Positions 23,658-32,967 are shown, numbered from the stretch's first letter. The stretch is DNA of 64,000 nucleotides from Paenibacillus sp. 1011MAR3C5 (GCF_003591485.1 NZ_QZCF01000003.1:744001-808000), one strand, 5' to 3'. Made by a program: numbers and translations. The notes: generated by a model not told the origin, from the sequence alone.

Positions 23658-24683
23658 ATGTCTAAAGTAAGAATTGCTGTAATTGGTTGCGGATCGATCT
23701 CGAAACACCGTCATATTCCGGAGTATGCTGCGAATCCGAATGCAGAGCTGGTCGCTTTTGTCGATCCGGTTATTGAGCGCGCGCAGCAATTTGCAGATAA
23801 GTACGGCGCAAAGGCTTATTCCGATTATGAGACGATGCTGGCGGAAGTAAAACCTGACGCTGTGAGCGTCTGTACGCCGAATGCGCTTCATGCGCCTATG
23901 AGCATCGCTGCAGCCAAAGCTGGCGCGCATGTGCTGGTCGAGAAGCCGATGGCGGTTACGGATGCTGAAGCGGAAGCAATGATTCAAGCGGCTAAGGATA
24001 AGGGCGTACAATTGATGGTAGGCCACAACCAGCGCTTTATGCCTCCACATGTGAAAGCAAAGCAAATTCTTGAATCCGGCGTACTTGGCAAAGTATTGAC
24101 GTTCCGTACTTCCTTCGGCCACCCGGGACCGGACGGCTGGAGTGTGGACGGCGCGAACAGCTGGTTCTTCCGCAAGGATGAAGCGCTAATGGGCGCAATG
24201 GGCGACCTCGGCGTTCATAAGTCCGACCTGATCCGCTGGATGCTGAATGATGAGGTGGCGGAAATCGGAGCGTTCGTAGGCACGCTTCATAAGGAAGGAA
24301 CGCAAGTCGATGACAATGCTTCCTGTATTCTTCGTATGCAAGGCGGAGCAATCGGCACATTGGTTGCAAGCTGGACATACTATAGAGGCGAGGACAACAG
24401 CACGATTCTATGGTGCGAGAATGGCGTTATGAAGATCGGCACGCATCCGGATGATCAAGTTATTGTAGAATTGCGCAACGGTACGGTTGAAAAGCATAAA
24501 GTAGGCGCAATCTCAACGAATGATAAGCAGGAGTCCAGCGGCGTAGTCGATGCTTTCCTGGAGAGCATCGTGAACGGCACAACTCCGGCGGTATCCGGCG
24601 AAGAAGGCAGAGCGTCGCTTAAGGTTATTCTGTGCGCTTTCGAATCTCAAGAAACGGGCAAGTTCATTTCGGTAAACGGGTAA
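23658..24683 (+). CDS. Gfo/Idh/MocA-family oxidoreductase
   Basis: 341 residues. N-terminal Rossmann fold with VIGCGSISKHRH (NAD(P) binding) and the signature VLVEKPMA near residue 95; a C-terminal GFO/IDH domain follows, with the GDLGVHKSDLIRW catalytic region (His about 190). Expected to oxidise a sugar or inositol-like polyol. Start ATG follows AGGGGA. Second gene of a two-gene operon closed by a long terminator. Confidence 0.93.
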   Translation: MSKVRIAVIGCGSISKHRHIPEYAANPNAELVAFVDPVIERAQQFADKYGAKAYSDYETMLAEVKPDAVSVCTPNALHAPMSIAAAKAGAHVLVEKPMAVTDAEAEAMIQAAKDKGVQLMVGHNQRFMPPHVKAKQILESGVLGKVLTFRTSFGHPGPDGWSVDGANSWFFRKDEALMGAMGDLGVHKSDLIRWMLNDEVAEIGAFVGTLHKEGTQVDDNASCILRMQGGAIGTLVASWTYYRGEDNSTILWCENGVMKIGTHPDDQVIVELRNGTVEKHKVGAISTNDKQESSGVVDAFLESIVNGTTPAVSGEEGRASLKVILCAFESQETGKFISVNG

Positions 24684-24707
24684 TTTTCCAGGCCGGTTAC
24701 AGGCTGC

Positions 24708-24757
24708 AAAAACAGCCTCCAATCCTATGCATGTCATAGGTTTGGAGGCTGTTTTTT
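24708..24757 (+). terminator. terminator after the dehydrogenase gene
   Basis: AAAACAGCCTCCAA pairs with TTGGAGGCTGTTTT, with an inner CTATG/CATAG helix, followed by a T run ending TTGTG. Confidence 0.92.
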
Positions 24758-24929
24758 GTGTATAGAAGCTAATGAGTAGATTCTAATAATGCAGTAATGA
24801 CAGGAGGTTCCCCCTTATTTCTGCGGTATTGGTAATTTTTGCGCCATGAAAGGGCTATACCCCCATGCTAAGATAAGTGACATCGAGGGCCGATTCGATA
24901 AATTCTAGCAATTTGGGAGGAATGAGAGA

Positions 24930-25736
24930 ATGAAAATGCAGCCAATACGCATAGGCGTAGCTAGCATTCTAGCGGCAACGATGATCGGAACAGGATGGGC
25001 AGCTCCGAAAGCAGATGCCGCTAATGCAACACCGATCGATTTGAATGTCCAAACGCACTACATCAACTATGAAACCTTAAATACAATTGCTCAAAAATAC
25101 GGCATTAATTTGGACAAGCTAAACATCAAATTTAACGGCATCGTCATCAAGTGGCCATCCTTCGGCGGTAATGCGCCAGCACCGACACCGTCCGTGAAGC
25201 CAACGCCGACGCCGACGGTAAAGCCGACACCAACAACGACGACAAAGCCAACACCGACAACGAAGCCAACACCAACGGCGAAGCCGACACCGACAACGAA
25301 GCCAACGCCAACACCGACGGCGAAGCCGACACCAACTCCGGCACCAACACAAACACCGGCTCCTGAGACAGGAACTTTGCAATCGCAAGTTGTAGCACTC
25401 GTGAATCAAGAGCGTGCTAAGCTGGGCCTTCCGGCTCTTCAGACAGATGCTCTGCTTAATAAAGTAGCGACAGAGAAGGCACGGGATATGGATGTGAACA
25501 ACTACTTTAGCCATACATCCCCAACTTACGGATCGCCATTCGATATGATGCGCTCCTACGGTGTGAAGTATATGTCCGCCGGTGAGAACATCGCTTCCGG
25601 ACAACGCACCGCAGCACAGGTTATGAATGATTGGATGAACAGCCCTGGTCACCGCGCCAATATCGTAAACAAAAGCTTCACGAAAATCGGCGTAGGTTAT
25701 GTCAACGGCAAGTGGGTTCAAATGTTTATCGGCTAA
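24930..25736 (+). CDS. secreted CAP-domain (SCP/PR1-like) protein
   Basis: 268 residues. Signal peptide 1-30 (cleavage ADA-A), a short N-terminal domain to about 80, a low-complexity Pro-Thr-Lys linker at 82-146 made of (K)PTPT-type units, and a CAP domain at 150-268 similar to B. subtilis YkwD. Conserved CAP residues are H195 (NYFSHTSP), E219 (AGENIA) and H241 (SPGHRANI). ATG follows GGGAGGA. CAP proteins of sporeformers are secreted or in the spore coat; the activity is unknown. The linker DNA (about 25180-25360) is itself repetitive. Confidence 0.92.
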   Translation: MKMQPIRIGVASILAATMIGTGWAAPKADAANATPIDLNVQTHYINYETLNTIAQKYGINLDKLNIKFNGIVIKWPSFGGNAPAPTPSVKPTPTPTVKPTPTTTTKPTPTTKPTPTAKPTPTTKPTPTPTAKPTPTPAPTQTPAPETGTLQSQVVALVNQERAKLGLPALQTDALLNKVATEKARDMDVNNYFSHTSPTYGSPFDMMRSYGVKYMSAGENIASGQRTAAQVMNDWMNSPGHRANIVNKSFTKIGVGYVNGKWVQMFIG

Positions 25737-25821
25737 TGAACAATAACGCGGGTTTCGGAGCGTTCGGACAATCGTTCGGCGCTCCGAATCCGAACTAAAA
25801 TCATGTTGGAGGTACTACGTT

Positions 25822-26466
25822 TTGAAGAAAGCTTTTCTGGCAAGCGCCGCAATTGCATTATCGATTACATTATCCGCCGGTACAGCACACGCATCGGCAG
25901 GCACACATACGGTAACAAACAAGGATACATTCTGGACCCTGTCTCAACAGTATAAGGTCCCTCTTCAAACCCTGATGAACGCCAATGCGTCCGTCGACCC
26001 GATGAATTTGCAAATTGGCATGAAGCTCTCCATACCAGGACAAGGACAATCATCTGAAACCATGAAAGCGATGGCAGATTCAACAACGGCCATTCCGCTT
26101 GCGAGTGGCGGTCATGTACAAGGACCGGGCGGTTACGACTACACTTATACCGATCAGATGTCTCTTACTGCTACTGCTTATACGGCAGCGGCATCTGAAA
26201 ACGGCAAGTGGGGCGGTGTCGATTACTTCGGCAACAAGCTGAAAGTCGGTACGATTGCGGTCGATCCAAAGATGATTCCATTGGGTACGAAATTATACAT
26301 CACTGGCTACACCTATGATGGATTGCCAAGTGTAGGCATTATCGCAACTGCAACCGATATGGGCGGTTCGATCAAGGGCAACCGAATCGACATCTTCGTA
26401 CCGGGTTCCACACAACAAGCCATGAAATTCGGCATTCAGAATATTGAAGCTTATATCCTGAAGTAA
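25822..26466 (+). CDS. secreted LysM and 3D-domain protein
   Basis: 214 residues. Signal peptide 1-24 (cleavage AHA-S), one LysM peptidoglycan-binding domain at 27-72, linker, then a 3D domain at about 115-214 with its three aspartates D148, D179 and D190 (KGNRIDIFV). 3D domains have the double-psi barrel of lytic transglycosylases such as MltA, so it probably cuts or binds peptidoglycan (YocH-like). The start is TTG at 25822, 8 bases after GGAGGT. It ends 3 bases before the convergent deacetylase gene. Confidence 0.92.
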   Translation: MKKAFLASAAIALSITLSAGTAHASAGTHTVTNKDTFWTLSQQYKVPLQTLMNANASVDPMNLQIGMKLSIPGQGQSSETMKAMADSTTAIPLASGGHVQGPGGYDYTYTDQMSLTATAYTAAASENGKWGGVDYFGNKLKVGTIAVDPKMIPLGTKLYITGYTYDGLPSVGIIATATDMGGSIKGNRIDIFVPGSTQQAMKFGIQNIEAYILK

Positions 26467-26469
26467 CGC

Positions 26470-27417
26470 CTACCGATATGCTTTTCTTCCGAGCAGCTCC
26501 GGCAAGGTTACGATATCGTAGCCTTTGCCTTGCAGCATTTCGATCAATAAGGGAAGTGCATGAATCGTTCCCGATAGATCCTGCTTATCACCGCCTCCGG
26601 CATGCTGGAGGATGATCGAACCTGGCTGAAGCGTCTTCTTAATATTCGCGAGGACGCGTGCGCTGCTCGGATTATTCCTCCAATCCTCGGAATCGACATC
26701 CCAGTTCACAACCGTGAATCCGTTTTGTTTGCCCCATGCAATCTGGTGAGGCTTCATCTCTCCGTATGGCGGTCTTACCAGCCTTGGTGAAACCCCGACA
26801 ATCCGCTTTATGATACCATCGGTTTTCCAAATTTGCTGTTGAAATTGAGCTGGCGCTAGCTTGGACAATACAGCGTGGTTATACGAATGATTGCCGATCA
26901 CATGTCCTTCTCTCATGATTCGTTTCACAAGCTCCGGATGCTTGGCTGCCCGGTCCCCCACGATAAAGAAAGTAGCGCGAATATGATATCGGCTTAATGT
27001 ATCCAGGATGTCAGGCGTCACACGCGGATCAGGTGCGTCATCAAATGTTAGAGATACACTGCGCATATCCCGGGATCCGCTCATGACGAAGGTGCCGGGG
27101 TATTTTTGTTGCATATGAACCCAGGACATGTCCTCCCTGCGTTTATTTCCCTGCTTAATATTTCGTTTCCCAGAGCGGGTTGTTTTTTTGGGTTTTTTTC
27201 GATTTTGTTTTGGATTGGTGTTCTTTTTATTTTGACGTACGGCAGACTGCTTTTGTTTCGTCTTATTATTGGTAAGTTGTTGCTTAGCCGGTTCTAATAG
27301 CCATGTTGCAGCTTCGCTTACGGATGAGGCAGAAGCGGACGGTCCAGCTCCCGCCAAGATGCCTGTGGCTAGGGTTACTGAGATTATGACTCGCAAAAGG
27401 ATTTGTAGTGTTGGCAT
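26470..27417 (-). CDS. polysaccharide deacetylase family protein
   Basis: 315 residues. Signal peptide 1-30 (SASA-S), a very basic low-complexity linker at about 45-95 (KKNTNPKQNRKKPKK), then a NodB domain. Catalytic motifs: TFDDAP (D126, D127), HSYNH (H177, H181), RPPYG (215-219), NWDVDSEDW and LQHAG. Expected to deacetylate peptidoglycan or another wall glycan outside the cell. ATG at 27417 follows GGGGAAG. The basic linker may bind wall teichoic acids or glycan (inference). Convergent with the LysM-3D gene, with no terminator between them. Confidence 0.92.
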   Translation of the reverse strand: MPTLQILLRVIISVTLATGILAGAGPSASASSVSEAATWLLEPAKQQLTNNKTKQKQSAVRQNKKNTNPKQNRKKPKKTTRSGKRNIKQGNKRREDMSWVHMQQKYPGTFVMSGSRDMRSVSLTFDDAPDPRVTPDILDTLSRYHIRATFFIVGDRAAKHPELVKRIMREGHVIGNHSYNHAVLSKLAPAQFQQQIWKTDGIIKRIVGVSPRLVRPPYGEMKPHQIAWGKQNGFTVVNWDVDSEDWRNNPSSARVLANIKKTLQPGSIILQHAGGGDKQDLSGTIHALPLLIEMLQGKGYDIVTLPELLGRKAYR

Positions 27418-27524
27418 ACCCGCTTCCCCGTTCTTCTGGCTTAGTTTGCTTCATGTGTTGCTGTACATATAACCTTTCCGGCAAGGATTAGGATCATGCA
27501 CAGAATAATGGTTTCGGTTGTTAA

Positions 27525-27560
27525 CAAAAAAAGACTCGAACCGTATCCGGTCCGAGTCGA
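27525..27560 (-). terminator. terminator of the chemoreceptor gene
   Basis: On the minus strand GACTCG-GACC pairs with GGTT-CGAGTC, followed by seven T. Confidence 0.88.
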
Positions 27561-27570
27561 TGACGCCTTA

Positions 27571-28836
27571 TTATTTCATCTTGAATACTTGAATGGTACG
27601 TTGCAGCTGTGTTGCCATCGTAAGCATTCGTTCTGTTTCCTGTACAACGGCTTGTACGGAAGAGATCTGCTCATTCATGGAAGCTGATACTTGCTCCGTG
27701 CCGGCGGCCGATTGCTGCGTGATAGCAGATATGTTTTGGATGGCTGCAGATATCTTCTGCGCGCTTTCCAGCATTGCATCGCTTTCTTGGGAGAACGCGT
27801 AGATTTGATTCGTAATGAACCCGATGCTTTCTTCGATTTCCTTGAATACATGCTCCGACTGGCGGATATGCTCGGTCTGAAGATGAACGACTTCTTCGTT
27901 GACCTTCATATTGTTAATGGCTTGCTGGATGCCTTCATCGATGCTCTTCACGAGATTGAACACTTGCTTCGTTGAAGTAGTCGATTCCTCAGCCAGCTTA
28001 CGAACCTCCTGAGCGACAACGGCAAAACCTCTGCCATGCTCCCCTGCACGCGCCGCTTCGATGGACGCATTCAAGGATAACAGATTCGTCTGCTCCGCAA
28101 TGTCGGAGATCGTCGTCGTGATTGCCGAGATGCCTTGCGCCTTACGGGCCAGATCCTCTATTGTCTCACCGACCTTCGCAGTAGCCTCTACGTTGCGCTG
28201 CATACCCTCCGCCTGAACTTCCAGGGCATTGCGGCCTTTCTCCACCAGCAGGATCGTCTGCTCGGAGCGATCGTTCATTTCTTTGGTAGATGTAGCGTAT
28301 GCTGAAACTTTCTCTTCGATCTCGGTGATAGACGCGCTCATGTCGGTCACATCCTCGGAGATCTCGTTGGCGCCGGTTGCAAGCTCGTTCGCGGATGCGG
28401 CTACTTGCTCCATCGCGGTTTGAATTTGATTGTTCTTCTCGAAGATGCTGCGGCTTGTATCCGCGACATGCTTGATAATGCTGGATGTTTCTGTCAGGAT
28501 GTCACGCAGCTTGTCCACCATGCTGTTGAAGGAATGGCCCAGCTCACCGGATCCGGAGCTTGCTGAGGTGTCGATCTTCTGGGTGAAGTCGCCCTTGGAT
28601 ATCCGATATGCCGCTCCGGATATTTCTTCGAATGATTGCGTAATGGATTTCTCAATAAAGGATACAATGGGAAGCGCGGCAATCGCCAGTACGGCAACCC
28701 CGATCAGGACCGGAAGAATCTTGCCTCCGAGGATCGCTGTCATCAGGATCGTGACAATGGCAAATAGTACTAGATTGAAATAAGTGGTGATCAACAGTTT
28801 ACTGCGTACCGACCGAGAATAGTACCATTGAATCAT
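27571..28836 (-). CDS. methyl-accepting chemotaxis protein without periplasmic sensor domain
   Basis: 421 residues. Two adjacent membrane helices at about 14-34 and 38-60 leave almost no outside loop; then a HAMP domain (about 62-115) and the long signalling coiled-coil with the conserved hairpin tip [26 protein letters not shown]. It should report a membrane, cytoplasmic or partner-derived signal to CheA/CheW. ATG at 28836 lies close after AAGGAG (GCTCCTT on the plus strand). Monocistronic. Confidence 0.92.
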   Translation of the reverse strand: MIQWYYSRSVRSKLLITTYFNLVLFAIVTILMTAILGGKILPVLIGVAVLAIAALPIVSFIEKSITQSFEEISGAAYRISKGDFTQKIDTSASSGSGELGHSFNSMVDKLRDILTETSSIIKHVADTSRSIFEKNNQIQTAMEQVAASANELATGANEISEDVTDMSASITEIEEKVSAYATSTKEMNDRSEQTILLVEKGRNALEVQAEGMQRNVEATAKVGETIEDLARKAQGISAITTTISDIAEQTNLLSLNASIEAARAGEHGRGFAVVAQEVRKLAEESTTSTKQVFNLVKSIDEGIQQAINNMKVNEEVVHLQTEHIRQSEHVFKEIEESIGFITNQIYAFSQESDAMLESAQKISAAIQNISAITQQSAAGTEQVSASMNEQISSVQAVVQETERMLTMATQLQRTIQVFKMK

Positions 28837-28868
28837 TATGTAAGCGCTCCTTTATATAGAATACCCAT

Positions 28869-28897
28869 ATTATAACACCATGGACGAAAATGGTCTA
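28869..28897 (-). promoter_or_regulatory. promoter of the chemoreceptor gene
   Basis: On the minus strand -35 TAGACC (28897-28892), 17-base spacer, -10 TATAAT (28874-28869), 33 bases before the start codon. Confidence 0.6.
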
Positions 28898-29101
28898 TAA
28901 TTGTCGAACGCGTTTTCAGGGTCTTTAGTCTTAATTTAATAGGTCTGAAAGCGCAATCCTAAATTCGGAAATTACCAATAATTTTTTCGGTGAACATTCG
29001 TATGGGCGATGCTACCATTATAAGCAATTCGATGTTTAATTTAGAAGAATTTTGTCGGATTCACCATCGTTATGTCGAACTTAAAGAGGAGGATTAGGGA
29101 A

Positions 29102-29515
29102 ATGGAAACAAGTTCAGTATCTTTGGCTCGTCAGGTAGACTTTGTATTTAGACAGCTTGAGGGAGAGCTAACGAACGCAGCGGCAGGTACGGTATTAATC
29201 CACATTCGCAATAACTCGGTAGGGAAGTTCGGCTTGCGGCATCACCCGATCGAGACGAGGAACGGCAAGATTGAGGATACGGAGAAGGGGCTGTCAAGCG
29301 CACAGGTACAAGCCTTCAGGAAAATGGCGATCGATGCGCTTAAGCTTAGACAGGATTGGACCCACGGAGAGATTTTGTATGACTTCACAGTTCGTCCAAG
29401 CACCAATTCTTGGTCGGCGAGCATTCTGTATGAATCGAATTACAATATGGCCACGTGGAGCAATCGTTATGTTCCGCAGAATCGGCCTCAGCATATGCTG
29501 CGCGAGTATTATTAG
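29102..29515 (+). CDS. hypothetical protein
   Basis: 137 residues, no signal peptide or membrane helix. Contains HIRNNSVGKFGLRHHPIE and FTVRPSTNSWSASILYESNYNMATW, which look like a mixed alpha-beta fold; I do not recognise the family. The ATG at 29102 lies 9 bases after GAGGAGG, a strong start; an in-frame start at 29072 is upstream of that site. Monocistronic with its own terminator. Confidence 0.75.
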   Translation: METSSVSLARQVDFVFRQLEGELTNAAAGTVLIHIRNNSVGKFGLRHHPIETRNGKIEDTEKGLSSAQVQAFRKMAIDALKLRQDWTHGEILYDFTVRPSTNSWSASILYESNYNMATWSNRYVPQNRPQHMLREYY

Positions 29516-29530
29516 CGCAGACCAGAGGAG

Positions 29531-29562
29531 CAATGGCTGCGAAGTGGAGCCATTGTTTTTTT
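29531..29562 (+). terminator. terminator after the gene at 29102
   Basis: CAATGGCT (29531-29538) / AGCCATTG (29548-29555), followed by seven T. Confidence 0.92.
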
Positions 29563-29729
29563 ATGCCCCGATAAGGGGAGGAAATTGAGCATCAGCACCC
29601 GCAAGCCAGCACAGGCGTCCCAAAGCAATAGATCCATTGCATCGTATGCCAATCATCTCTTAGCAACCTTGCGATTGGGTCTAACTCCTTGTTATAGCTC
29701 ATGCCGCTTCGAGCGGAGGCAGGACAGTA

Positions 29730-29930
29730 TCAGCGCCGGTTATCGGTTGATCCGCCTTGTTCGGAACGTCTTCTCAGCCTGGCTTTTACGATAAATCCGG
29801 CTCCTACGCTGAATAGCGAGAGCAAGCTGAACAGCAGCACGAGCCAGCCGCTATGACTGATGGATATGGCGGTCGCGCTAAGGAACAGAATGGACAGAGT
29901 GGCGAAGAACAACGAAAGTGATTTTGACAT
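29730..29930 (-). CDS. small two-helix membrane protein (DUF5325/YlaF-like)
   Basis: 66 residues with two hydrophobic helices (about 5-24 and 28-49) and a basic tail RRRSEQ. Size and topology resemble B. subtilis YlaF (DUF5325). ATG at 29930 lies 9 bases after AAGGAG. Its promoter must overlap the upstream region of the divergent SASP gene. Function unknown. Confidence 0.7.
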   Translation of the reverse strand: MSKSLSLFFATLSILFLSATAISISHSGWLVLLFSLLSLFSVGAGFIVKARLRRRSEQGGSTDNRR

Positions 29931-29989
29931 ATCGATTAACTCCTTATTGATAACCTTTTATTAAGGCTAAAATATTTTTTGTCTGATTA

Positions 29990-30018
29990 GGATAGTTTCC
30001 GAATTGATGCACATAATA
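29990..30018 (+). promoter_or_regulatory. candidate sigma-G promoter of the SASP gene
   Basis: GGATA (29990-29994), 17-base spacer, CATAATA (30012-30018). The -10 matches the sigma-G form CATNNTA and the -35 is close to GNATR. SASP genes are the classic sigma-G regulon. Confidence 0.55.
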
Positions 30019-30072
30019 ACTTTGCAAGCTTGCAACACACACAACGTGCAGAGGACGAAAGGAGATATCCCT

Positions 30073-30291
30073 ATGAGCAGCAGAAACAGAAGTAACCAAC
30101 TCATTGTCCCACAAGCAAATCAAGCACTGCAGCAAATGAAACTTGAGGCAGCGCAAGAGCTGGGCGTACAAATTCCAGCTGACGGCTACTATGGCAACGT
30201 ATCGACACGCGACGCTGGTTCGCTTGGTGGATACATCACGAAGAAGCTGGTTCAAATCGCTGAGCAACAACTGTCCGGCGGTATCCGCTAA
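30073..30291 (+). CDS. alpha/beta-type small acid-soluble spore protein
   Basis: 72 residues. The conserved core is clear: [10 protein letters not shown] (position of the GPR protease cleavage motif, here with Ala where Ile is usual) and [17 protein letters not shown], the DNA-binding helix region. It coats forespore DNA and changes it to an A-like form that resists UV. ATG at 30073 follows AAAGGAG; an upstream ATG at 30004 overlaps the promoter. Made in the forespore late in sporulation. Confidence 0.94.
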   Translation: MSSRNRSNQLIVPQANQALQQMKLEAAQELGVQIPADGYYGNVSTRDAGSLGGYITKKLVQIAEQQLSGGIR

Positions 30292-30323
30292 TCGCTTCTC
30301 ATACACAACTGATGCATCAACCA

Positions 30324-30353
30324 GAAGTCCAAGGGAAACCTTGGGCTTCTTTA
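30324..30353 (+). terminator. terminator after the SASP gene
   Basis: GAAGTCCAAGG pairs with CCTTGGGCTTC around a GAAA tetraloop, followed by TTTAATT. Confidence 0.8.
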
Positions 30354-30372
30354 ATTGGAAATCAAATAAAGA

Positions 30373-30405
30373 GGAGCCCCTTCCCATTGTGCAGGAAGGG
30401 GCTCC
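30373..30405 (-). terminator. terminator of the YfhP-like gene
   Basis: A perfect 12-bp stem GGAGCCCCTTCC (30373-30384) / GGAAGGGGCTCC (30394-30405); on the minus strand TCTTTATTTGATTT follows. Confidence 0.8.
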
Positions 30406-30417
30406 GCTCCGTCAATG

Positions 30418-31404
30418 TCAATACGTATCCATTCGCAGCCTTTTCATTAGCCGGTCATCGCTCAGCCAGCCGACGTAAGACCCAACGGTTTCATACTGCT
30501 TGTTCATCATGAGCACGCCAACGAAGGGATACTGCTTGCGGTGGCGATATCGTACATCGGCCCAGCGGACTTCATATCCCCAATTATGCTCCTTCACGTC
30601 CGCACAGGCGAAGTTGGTGAAGTATAGAAAGGAACGAATAGCAGGATCGTTTTTTGATTTTTCGACGGCAGGATGACTGGAGCACTTCGTTTTGTCCAGC
30701 CACTTAAGCTGCCCGTTACGCACGTTGCCGATGTGAAAAGTATCGTCCTCCGATTGCTTGACGATATTCCAGATGGAGAGTGAAATGGTCGGAATGGCGA
30801 TATAGCTGTCGTTTTTGTGATAGCCGTGATCGAGCCGGGGCAGCTTCCGTACAAGTTGCAGCGCGTAGTAGGTGCGCCATACAAAATATACGACTAGAAG
30901 CAGGTACATGAGCGGGAACAGAACAGCGGGATTTACGAGACCTGCCGCCCACAGTAAAATGGCTATGAGATGTACGGTGAAGATAACGGGGTCGAAGATA
31001 TGGATGATATTCCAGGATATCCATTTCTCATTGAACGGCCGCATGGCTTGCGTGCCATATGCATTGAACAAGTCGGTAAATACGTGAACGGCTACCGACA
31101 GCAGGACCCAGCTGCCTACATGAAGCCATGGCAGGCTTCCTCTGTAGATGAGCTGAAGCAAGCCAGTAATCGCGATCGTCCAGAGCAGCACGGCGGGAAG
31201 CGAATGCGACATTCCCCGATGATTGCGGATATAACAGGCATTGCCCTTCAGCCGCAGCAAATTGTCCAGATCCGGCGCTTGGGAGCCGGCTATCGTACCG
31301 ACCAGCACTGCGGTATGCACGGCTGGGCTGCCCGCGACGACAGGATCGACCATCGCAAGACCGGCAAGTCCAATGCCCATGACAAGATGCGTTCCAGTAT
31401 CCAT
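30418..31404 (-). CDS. YfhP-like membrane-bound metal-dependent hydrolase family protein
   Basis: 328 residues. The N-terminal half has about five membrane helices and the conserved polar motifs of the YdjM/YfhP group (DTGTHLVMG, APDLDNL, HRGMSHSLP, HVFTDLFNAYG), with His and Asp residues that could bind metal. The C-terminal half (from about 190) is soluble and beta-rich. ATG follows an AGGGGGG site. In B. subtilis YfhP is linked by some reports to transcription control of a nearby gene; the biochemical activity is not established. Confidence 0.85.
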   Translation of the reverse strand: MDTGTHLVMGIGLAGLAMVDPVVAGSPAVHTAVLVGTIAGSQAPDLDNLLRLKGNACYIRNHRGMSHSLPAVLLWTIAITGLLQLIYRGSLPWLHVGSWVLLSVAVHVFTDLFNAYGTQAMRPFNEKWISWNIIHIFDPVIFTVHLIAILLWAAGLVNPAVLFPLMYLLLVVYFVWRTYYALQLVRKLPRLDHGYHKNDSYIAIPTISLSIWNIVKQSEDDTFHIGNVRNGQLKWLDKTKCSSHPAVEKSKNDPAIRSFLYFTNFACADVKEHNWGYEVRWADVRYRHRKQYPFVGVLMMNKQYETVGSYVGWLSDDRLMKRLRMDTY

Positions 31405-31497
31405 TAGATGTGCCCCCCTGATTGAAGTGGATGTTAAGCGTAGTATCGGCGAAGCAGGGGAACTTTATCAATTGATTCGAGAGGAGACTCGCGCCAA

Positions 31498-31794
31498 ATG
31501 TACATTTGTTTTGCAGAATATAAGATCAAGCAGGAAAACAGGGAATTCTATTTAATGGAAGTGGAGAAGCTGCGCATGCAAGAAGCAGAGCTTGTCCATG
31601 TATATGAAGGAACGGACCAGCCCTCTCTGTTCGTAGAGGTATGGGATTGCAAGGATGAGGCTCATGCCCTGCGCGTCAAGGAGGAACGTCTGAGCGAACG
31701 CTCTCCTTGGTTCGCGCTCTCAAGCTGGATAGAGGGGGGACCGGCCAAGCTGCATGTCTGGACGTTCAAGCCGGTTGCTTCCAGCATGAAATAG
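31498..31794 (+). CDS. hypothetical small protein (possible ferredoxin-like fold)
   Basis: 98 residues. The pattern of MYICFAEYKIKQENREFYLMEVEKL, then VYEGTDQPSLFVEVWDCKD, then WIEGGPAKLHVWTFKPV fits a small alpha-beta barrel-like fold of the antibiotic-monooxygenase (ABM/NIPSNAP) shape, but no signature proves it. GAGGAG lies 11 bases before the ATG. It is divergent from the YfhP-like gene and convergent with gerQ. Function unknown. Confidence 0.65.
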   Translation: MYICFAEYKIKQENREFYLMEVEKLRMQEAELVHVYEGTDQPSLFVEVWDCKDEAHALRVKEERLSERSPWFALSSWIEGGPAKLHVWTFKPVASSMK

Positions 31795-31806
31795 GGAGGA
31801 TTAGCT

Positions 31807-32340
31807 TTATTCGTTGACTGGCGAGCTTTCTGTAATCGTGCCTCCATTAAACGGATATTCATATTTGATTGGCTCGTCAAAGGTTACATAATCCAGGTTA
31901 AGCATCAGCAGCAGGAAGCGCATGCCTGTATTTGGGTCGCTGATGATAATATGGTCGCGTCCGGCCGCTTCGATTCTGCCTTTGAATATTTTTGCATTCC
32001 ATTCGCGGTTGTTCTCATACGTCATGTAGAAGGTGCCGATTTTGCCTCTGTTCAGTCGCAAAATGTTCTCGACGTATGATTCTTCATTACCGGATACCGA
32101 TACAATGTTGCCGCCGCCCGGCGTGACGACAGAGCCGCTTGGGACCTGCGGCGGCATTGTGCTGGCAGCCGTATAATTGGAGACCGTAGCCTGCTGCGCA
32201 TATGGCTGCGTATATGGCTGCGCATATGGTTGCGCATAACCGCCGCCGTATCCTGCACCGTATCCGTATGCGGCCCCATAACCCATATTTGGTCCTACAT
32301 TGGCCATGCTGACTTGCTGCTTGTAACCATAATTCGACAT
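31807..32340 (-). CDS. gerQ: spore coat protein GerQ
   Basis: 177 residues. A Tyr/Gly/Gln/Pro-rich N-terminal half with PYAQPYTQPYAQ repeats is followed by the conserved GerQ domain: ESYVENILRLNRGKIGTFYMTYENN, then GRIEAAGRDHIIISDPNTGMRFLLLMLNLDYVTFDEPI. GerQ is cross-linked in the coat and holds the cortex-lytic enzyme CwlJ in place. ATG at 32340 follows GAGG; an in-frame upstream ATG at 32361 is less likely. The cwlJ gene lies 49 bases upstream on the same strand. Confidence 0.93.
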   Translation of the reverse strand: MSNYGYKQQVSMANVGPNMGYGAAYGYGAGYGGGYAQPYAQPYTQPYAQQATVSNYTAASTMPPQVPSGSVVTPGGGNIVSVSGNEESYVENILRLNRGKIGTFYMTYENNREWNAKIFKGRIEAAGRDHIIISDPNTGMRFLLLMLNLDYVTFDEPIKYEYPFNGGTITESSPVNE

Positions 32341-32389
32341 ACTGCTAATCCTCGCTTTCAATCGTTAAGAATGAAATAAATCTACAACA

Positions 32390-32812
32390 CTAATAAACGG
32401 AAGGACAATCTGTTGACGTTGGTACATAGAAGCAATGAGCCTTGAAGCGGCCGCTATGCGATTGCTCCCACCATGTGCCCGGACAGGCGCCTGACGGACG
32501 AAAGAACCACAGCGCATTGGAAGCGGGATGCTGGCGCTCACCTCCGATTACCCGTTTGGCAAGGCGAACGTCGCTGTCCCTTGCCTTCTGGTAGAAGTAG
32601 CCCTTTGTACTGGCTTCAAAACCTCCTGGGCTTTGATAGACCATGTCGGGAATGGAACGTATGTTTTTGAAGTCAAGGCAATTGCCGCGGACGCGGTTGA
32701 CACCGACGTTGCCAACCATCAGCATGCCGAGCTCACCTTCGCCCTCGGCTTCGGCCCGCATGAGTCTTGCGAGCATTTTCGTCTGTTCCGCGTTTGCTTT
32801 GATAACGGCCAT
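32390..32812 (-). CDS. cwlJ: spore cortex-lytic enzyme CwlJ
   Basis: 140 residues, a single SleB/CwlJ-type hydrolase domain without signal peptide or LysM, as in Bacillus CwlJ. The catalytic Glu lies in MRAEAEGEGELGM (about residues 18-30), followed by VGVNRV and NALWFFRPSGACPGTWW. It degrades cortex peptidoglycan during germination, including that triggered by calcium-dipicolinate. The ribosome site is weak. A CATACAAT element on the minus strand (32882-32875) could be a sigma-E-type -10. It is first in an operon with gerQ. Confidence 0.92.
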   Translation of the reverse strand: MAVIKANAEQTKMLARLMRAEAEGEGELGMLMVGNVGVNRVRGNCLDFKNIRSIPDMVYQSPGGFEASTKGYFYQKARDSDVRLAKRVIGGERQHPASNALWFFRPSGACPGTWWEQSHSGRFKAHCFYVPTSTDCPSVY

Positions 32813-32874
32813 AATGGAGCGGACTCACATCCCTTCAAAATCGTCGTAATCTGATAGGCGTTTGCCACATGGTT

Positions 32875-32882
32875 ATTGTATG
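32875..32882 (-). promoter_or_regulatory. candidate sigma-E-type -10 element of the cwlJ-gerQ operon
   Basis: CATACAAT on the minus strand, 63 bases before the cwlJ start. It agrees with the -10 of mother-cell sigma factors; the -35 (ACCATT area) is only partial. Confidence 0.35.
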
Positions 32883-32967
32883 GATGGGCGGGTAGAATGG
32901 TTCCAGCTCAATTACAAATGATTTGTCACATTTTGAGTGTCGAATTCATGAACAAGAGGCATGAACG

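Noticed and set aside
24758..24929. Riboswitch before the CAP gene (c-di-AMP type, seen before wall genes in relatives)
   Set aside because: The conserved core motifs of the ydaO class are not present.
25190..25360. Short direct repeats that could suggest a CRISPR array
   Set aside because: They are in-frame Pro-Thr codon repeats of the CAP protein linker, without unique spacers.
25119..25721. 200-codon Cys/Arg-rich minus-strand frame opposite the CAP gene
   Set aside because: Its low complexity is the reverse complement of the Pro-Thr linker repeats.
29585..29794. Possible 69-codon plus-strand gene with TTG start after GGGGAGG
   Set aside because: The spacing to the start is only 3 bases, the frame overlaps the real minus-strand membrane protein gene, and the protein is low-quality (Ser/Arg-rich, no fold).
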